Assembly: GCA_963082875.1 (NCBI GenBank)
Contig: OY720101.1
Span: forward strand, 868,001-932,000
From: Corella eumyota
Lineage: Eukaryota; Chordata; Ascidiacea; Phlebobranchia; Corellidae
DNA: 64,000 nucleotides
Direction: 5' to 3'
The position numbers and the translations under genes are program-made. The notes beneath the pieces were generated by a model, which did not search any database, was not told the DNA's origin, and was given only the letters and a program-made list of their open reading frames with translations. Below are positions 60,376-64,000 of the stretch, piece after piece (within the stretch, counting starts at the first letter, position 1; every line of letters begins with the position of its first letter).

Positions 60376-62525
60376 TTACTCTTTTTTTTGGTAAACTCTA
60401 TTAGGTACAAACTTCTTGAGAGATTCATCAGACCCAATAAACGAATGCTGGGCTCTTTGGATCTTCATAGGCAGAAGAGTTGAAAGATAATGGGCAAAAT
60501 ACATAGACCTTGGTATAGCCACCATCTCTCTATCTGTTAAGACTGCATGTATAATTGCATCAACACATTCCTGGGGAGTTAGTGAAGGAACGAGCCAAGG
60601 GTATTTGATCCTAACACCTCTGTATTAAAATGAAGGTAAAAGTAAATAATATGCGTAAGGTTTTAACGTAATATGTTACTAAAAAATTTTCCACATCTTT
60701 TTAATTATTTGCCTTTCTACTACGTCATCAGCGAAACAAAATGTTGTCTACTCACGTAAACATTCCAGTATGGATGTGGTAAGGACAAACCAACGTCGTT
60801 TTAACTCCGTCCACTTCTGTGAGGTCATAATAGATCGATTGATGTAAACCAACCGCTCCGTGCTTAGAAGCGTTGTAATCGGGCATACCAGGTGTCGCGA
60901 ATAAACCTGTGACGTCATCAACTTACGATTAATACGTGTGACGTAATAAGCTTTTGTTTTTTATTTATGTCGTTATAAACTAACGTTTTTACTTATGACG
61001 TTATAGACGTTTTGTTATATTATATTTGGATACACGTGACGTCATTTTAAGTTGTTAACCATAAAGTAAAAGTGGGAAATTTAAAAAACTACAAGTACTA
61101 AAAATATTAAAAATATTAACATTGCGCATTGGTGAATAAAGTGTGCCAATAGCTTTGACAAGGAATTGGATTTGCTTTTTTAATTTATTTTTTATTATTT
61201 ATTTTAGACTTGTTTGTTGGTAAAATCCTTGTAATATTTTAACTTTAATTTTTGCATTAAAAATATTTTAACAATGTAAATTACCGACTGTACTGGCCAC
61301 AGTAACGATGTGACCATGGTTATTCTGCACCATTGTAGGTAGAAACTCGCGTAAAGTCCACGCATGCGCAAGAGTGTTGACCTTGAAAGTTAACTCGATT
61401 TGACTTTCCGATAGGTCCATTAACTTCTTGCAGAATGTCACTCCTACGTCACAATAAATATAAAATAATAGAAATTCAAAAGTAATTGTTAACAAAATTT
61501 TGTAAAAGGGGCAAGCAACCTAATACAAAAACAAAAAAATTTGTCAAAAAATTTGATTTTTTGAATGACGTTTGTGAAATTATTCACAATGGGAAAAATA
61601 AAATAAATATAAAATTTAAAAATTTTGACAATGGGGCGATAGGCTACATATAGTTTATGAAACTATTATGTCATTAATTTTACGTAATACAAAAAACGAG
61701 GAAGTTATTGTTAGTATTATGTGAAATAAAACAAGGAAGTTTGCGTTGAATGCCTATTAAAAAGATTAAGTTTTTCGAAAATAGATTAATTTTTTAAATT
61801 TGTTTTTTTAGCAAAGATTTAATTTGAATGTAATAACAAAGTAGTCTTAAACTAAACCACATTTTAATTTAATCTAGTTCCAATTTATATTTATTTTACC
61901 ATCAATTTTTAATTGTTTATTTAATCTAATTAAAAGTATATTTATTTAACGTTTTACCTGCGTTATTAACAAGCATAGTTACATCGCCAACTCTCTCGCG
62001 CAACCTTGCGGCCGCTAATTTAATTTCTTCTTTCTTAGAAAGATCACAAACGTCTGCGAAGACTTCAGCACCAATTTCTCTGACCATTTCTGCCGTCTCG
62101 TCGTTACCTAAAATATTGATTTATTGTGTCAATATTCGCTTAGAAAGGTTAGTTAGATATAGAAAGTCTGCGTTGCAACATAGTCACGTGACACTACTGA
62201 AATTTATTATTGTTATAGCAGCAAGTGTGTACTACAACATTACGATTTTTTTTTTTTTATTTTAGAATTTTTTTGTAATAAAATAAGTAAAGTCTATAAA
62301 TAAATTAGTACATTTATTTATACGAAATTAATACATTTATTTATAAATAAATTAAAACATTTTTTGTTACGCAAAATCCAACCTTTTTTATTGATATCCC
62401 ATAAAACGATATTTGCCCCTTTTCTTGCAAACTCCAGCGCCATCAAACGACCGATCCCGCTTCCTCCTCCGGTAATTAAACAAACCTCCCCTGAAATTGA
62501 CTTGTAGTTCGATGGTAGGATCCAT
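60376..62525 (-). CDS. Gene H2: RDH10/SDR16C-like short-chain dehydrogenase, tandem duplicate of H1
   Basis: Exons 62383-62525, 61958-62107, 61285-61443, 60756-60906, 60376-60619 have exactly the H1 lengths (143, 150, 159, 151, 244 nt) and phases. The same catalytic set is present: [34 protein letters not shown]. Stop is at 60376-60378. Substitutions are few and mostly silent (for example AEVFAD here against AKVFAD in H1), so both copies look under constraint. The introns are also alignable. As in H1, the first exon with the membrane anchor was not found; 62526-64000 is AT-rich and shows nothing I can support. Confidence 0.85.
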
Positions 62526-64000
62526 CTAAATTTAATAAAAAGGGGGGTGAATATCGTAAATTTTCTTATTTGTTTTTATAGTTTTTTGATACCCAATTTG
62601 CATATTTGCGTTATAATATAACTTACAATATAATATTTAAATGCTTTATATGAATATAAAATTTTAAAACGTAATTTTACCATTTTATCGATATGTAGTA
62701 TGCATAAAAATCACATTTATTTACATTTTATTTGTGCTTCATTTTTTTGAAGCACATTTCAAAAAAAGACAAACAAATGTTGTTACTTAAATATAACGTA
62801 TTTAAAGTTAAATTAAAACCAATAAAGGTTTAAAAAAAACAAAAAACAATAAACTTATGTAAAATGGTTGGTTTTATTTTACGCGAGTTTTTTTTATCTT
62901 AATACAACGATAACGCCTTAAGGTTTAAATTTTGTTAAAAACACAATTTTAAGTAAATATTGTCGCAATTTTGTACTGGAGTGTAAAGTCCAACAATATA
63001 AAAACTTTGTTGTTTGAGTTTAACTGTGTTTGAGTAATGATCTTTACCAAACTCGTTATAAAATACTCGTAAATTGTGTTTGAAAAGGGCTGCTAACGTG
63101 TTGTCTATGTATTGTTGCCCTTTTTATAATTTTAATTTTTGTGTTTTTTTTTATTTATTTTTTTAAAACGTTTTATCAGTTACGTTATCAATATGTGAAG
63201 TTGAAATAGTTGTAAAGAATACGATAAGGCTATCCAATAATATGTACAATTTCACAGGCTTACTATAAAACTTGCATTCAATTTAAAAGCACACGCCTTT
63301 ATTTTCTTTCATATTATACAAACAACACAACCGATCAATACAAATATTCTGCAAAATTTGATAAGCTTAGACACATATTGCGCATTTTTTAACCGTTTTT
63401 GACGTAAAATGCGTCACAACCTAATACGTCACCATTTTCTACATCCTTAAACCTAAAGTTTATAAACTGTTTATATTTCATACCTAAATAATTCTTTAAC
63501 ATAAATCCATATTGTGTAAGCAAGAAATGAAATAAGGTCGAGTAAAAACCTCATTTTTAACTTATCCTGTAATATATCACGCAGTTATTCAACCGCAACA
63601 GTAGAATTGGTTGTTTAAATTATGAGCTCTAAAACGTAGTGTTGTCAAATAAAAACAATTTGGAACATGATCTTTTTAAGGGTTGCCAAAAAATATTTAA
63701 AAAATATAAAAAAATATTTTTGGTGGCAACAGGCATTTATGTTTAAATAAAAAAATAAAATGATTTTACTTGTCTTAATTTTAAATAAATTTAGTTTTGT
63801 TTTGGGAGTTTCTTTTTCTAGGTCTGGTTTTCAGTTTTATGAAATAACTTTTGTCATTTGACCTTTTTAAAAGGTCTTGATTTCTTTTATTTCGTTAATA
63901 AATTCTTGTTATTAGCACCAATGTTAAGTTTGGTTCAGTTAAGGTTGTTTTTAATTACCGTCGTTGGCACAATTTGGAAAATATTGACCGCAAGATATTT

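Larger units (their letters stand above)
50728..62525. repeat. Segmental tandem duplication, period about 7.0 kb
   Basis: Matching landmarks sit 7,004 bp (lectin start), 7,024 bp (dehydrogenase stop) and 7,017 bp (dehydrogenase first known exon) apart. Exons, introns and the lectin-dehydrogenase spacer are all duplicated. The lectin cytoplasmic exon and the region between the units have diverged most. Confidence 0.9.

Overview
This is an AT-rich animal genomic window with compact introns (mostly 100-500 bp), GT-AG splice sites, tRNA-derived SINEs and a MITE family. Gene content, intron size and repeat style suggest a tunicate (ascidian, Ciona-like). That is an inference, because no ribosomal or mitochondrial marker is present. 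No virus-like element, CRISPR array or independent RNA gene was seen.

Positions 1-49,004 hold a cluster of five large multi-exon atlastin-like GTPase genes, A to E. A, B and C lie on the minus strand and D and E on the plus strand, with C and D head to head. A sixth, ancient relic (F, plus strand) lies between A and B. Each gene encodes an atlastin-type GTPase (P-loop GAFRKGKS, DTQG switch, IRDW box) in six exons. After it comes a long helical stalk built from alternating short (72 nt) and long (about 183-237 nt) exons, nearly all phase 0. Each exon pair resembles another copy of atlastin's three-helix-bundle middle domain. A and C also encode a UBA-like domain at the N-terminus in two exons. 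D has two alternative last exons, one hydrophilic and one ending in a Gly-rich hydrophobic tail; A and B carry the hydrophilic type, damaged in B. Only D reads through every exon I found. A, C and E carry several lesions and look like pseudogenes. B has a damaged start, a lost acceptor and one frameshifted exon that could be skipped in frame. The picture is birth-and-death evolution, often seen in immune or effector GTPases; an immune role is not shown by the sequence.

Positions 50,700-62,530 hold a segmental tandem duplication with a period near 7.0 kb. Each unit carries two minus-strand genes. One is an RDH10/SDR16C-like short-chain dehydrogenase (H1, H2). The other is a type I transmembrane C-type lectin receptor with a Thr-rich stalk (G1, G2). 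G1 has a long cytoplasmic tail with six tyrosine motifs; G2's tail stops after nine residues, which suggests a long-tail/short-tail receptor pair. A partial relic of a third dehydrogenase copy lies between the units.

Repeats include a 3.4-kb intronic array of a 27-bp unit and a 0.57-kb array of a 32-33-bp unit, both in gene D. There are also inverted SINEs flanking one exon of gene A, and two inverted MITE copies, one of which abuts gene B's first exon. No decisive coding signal was seen in the remaining intergenic stretches.
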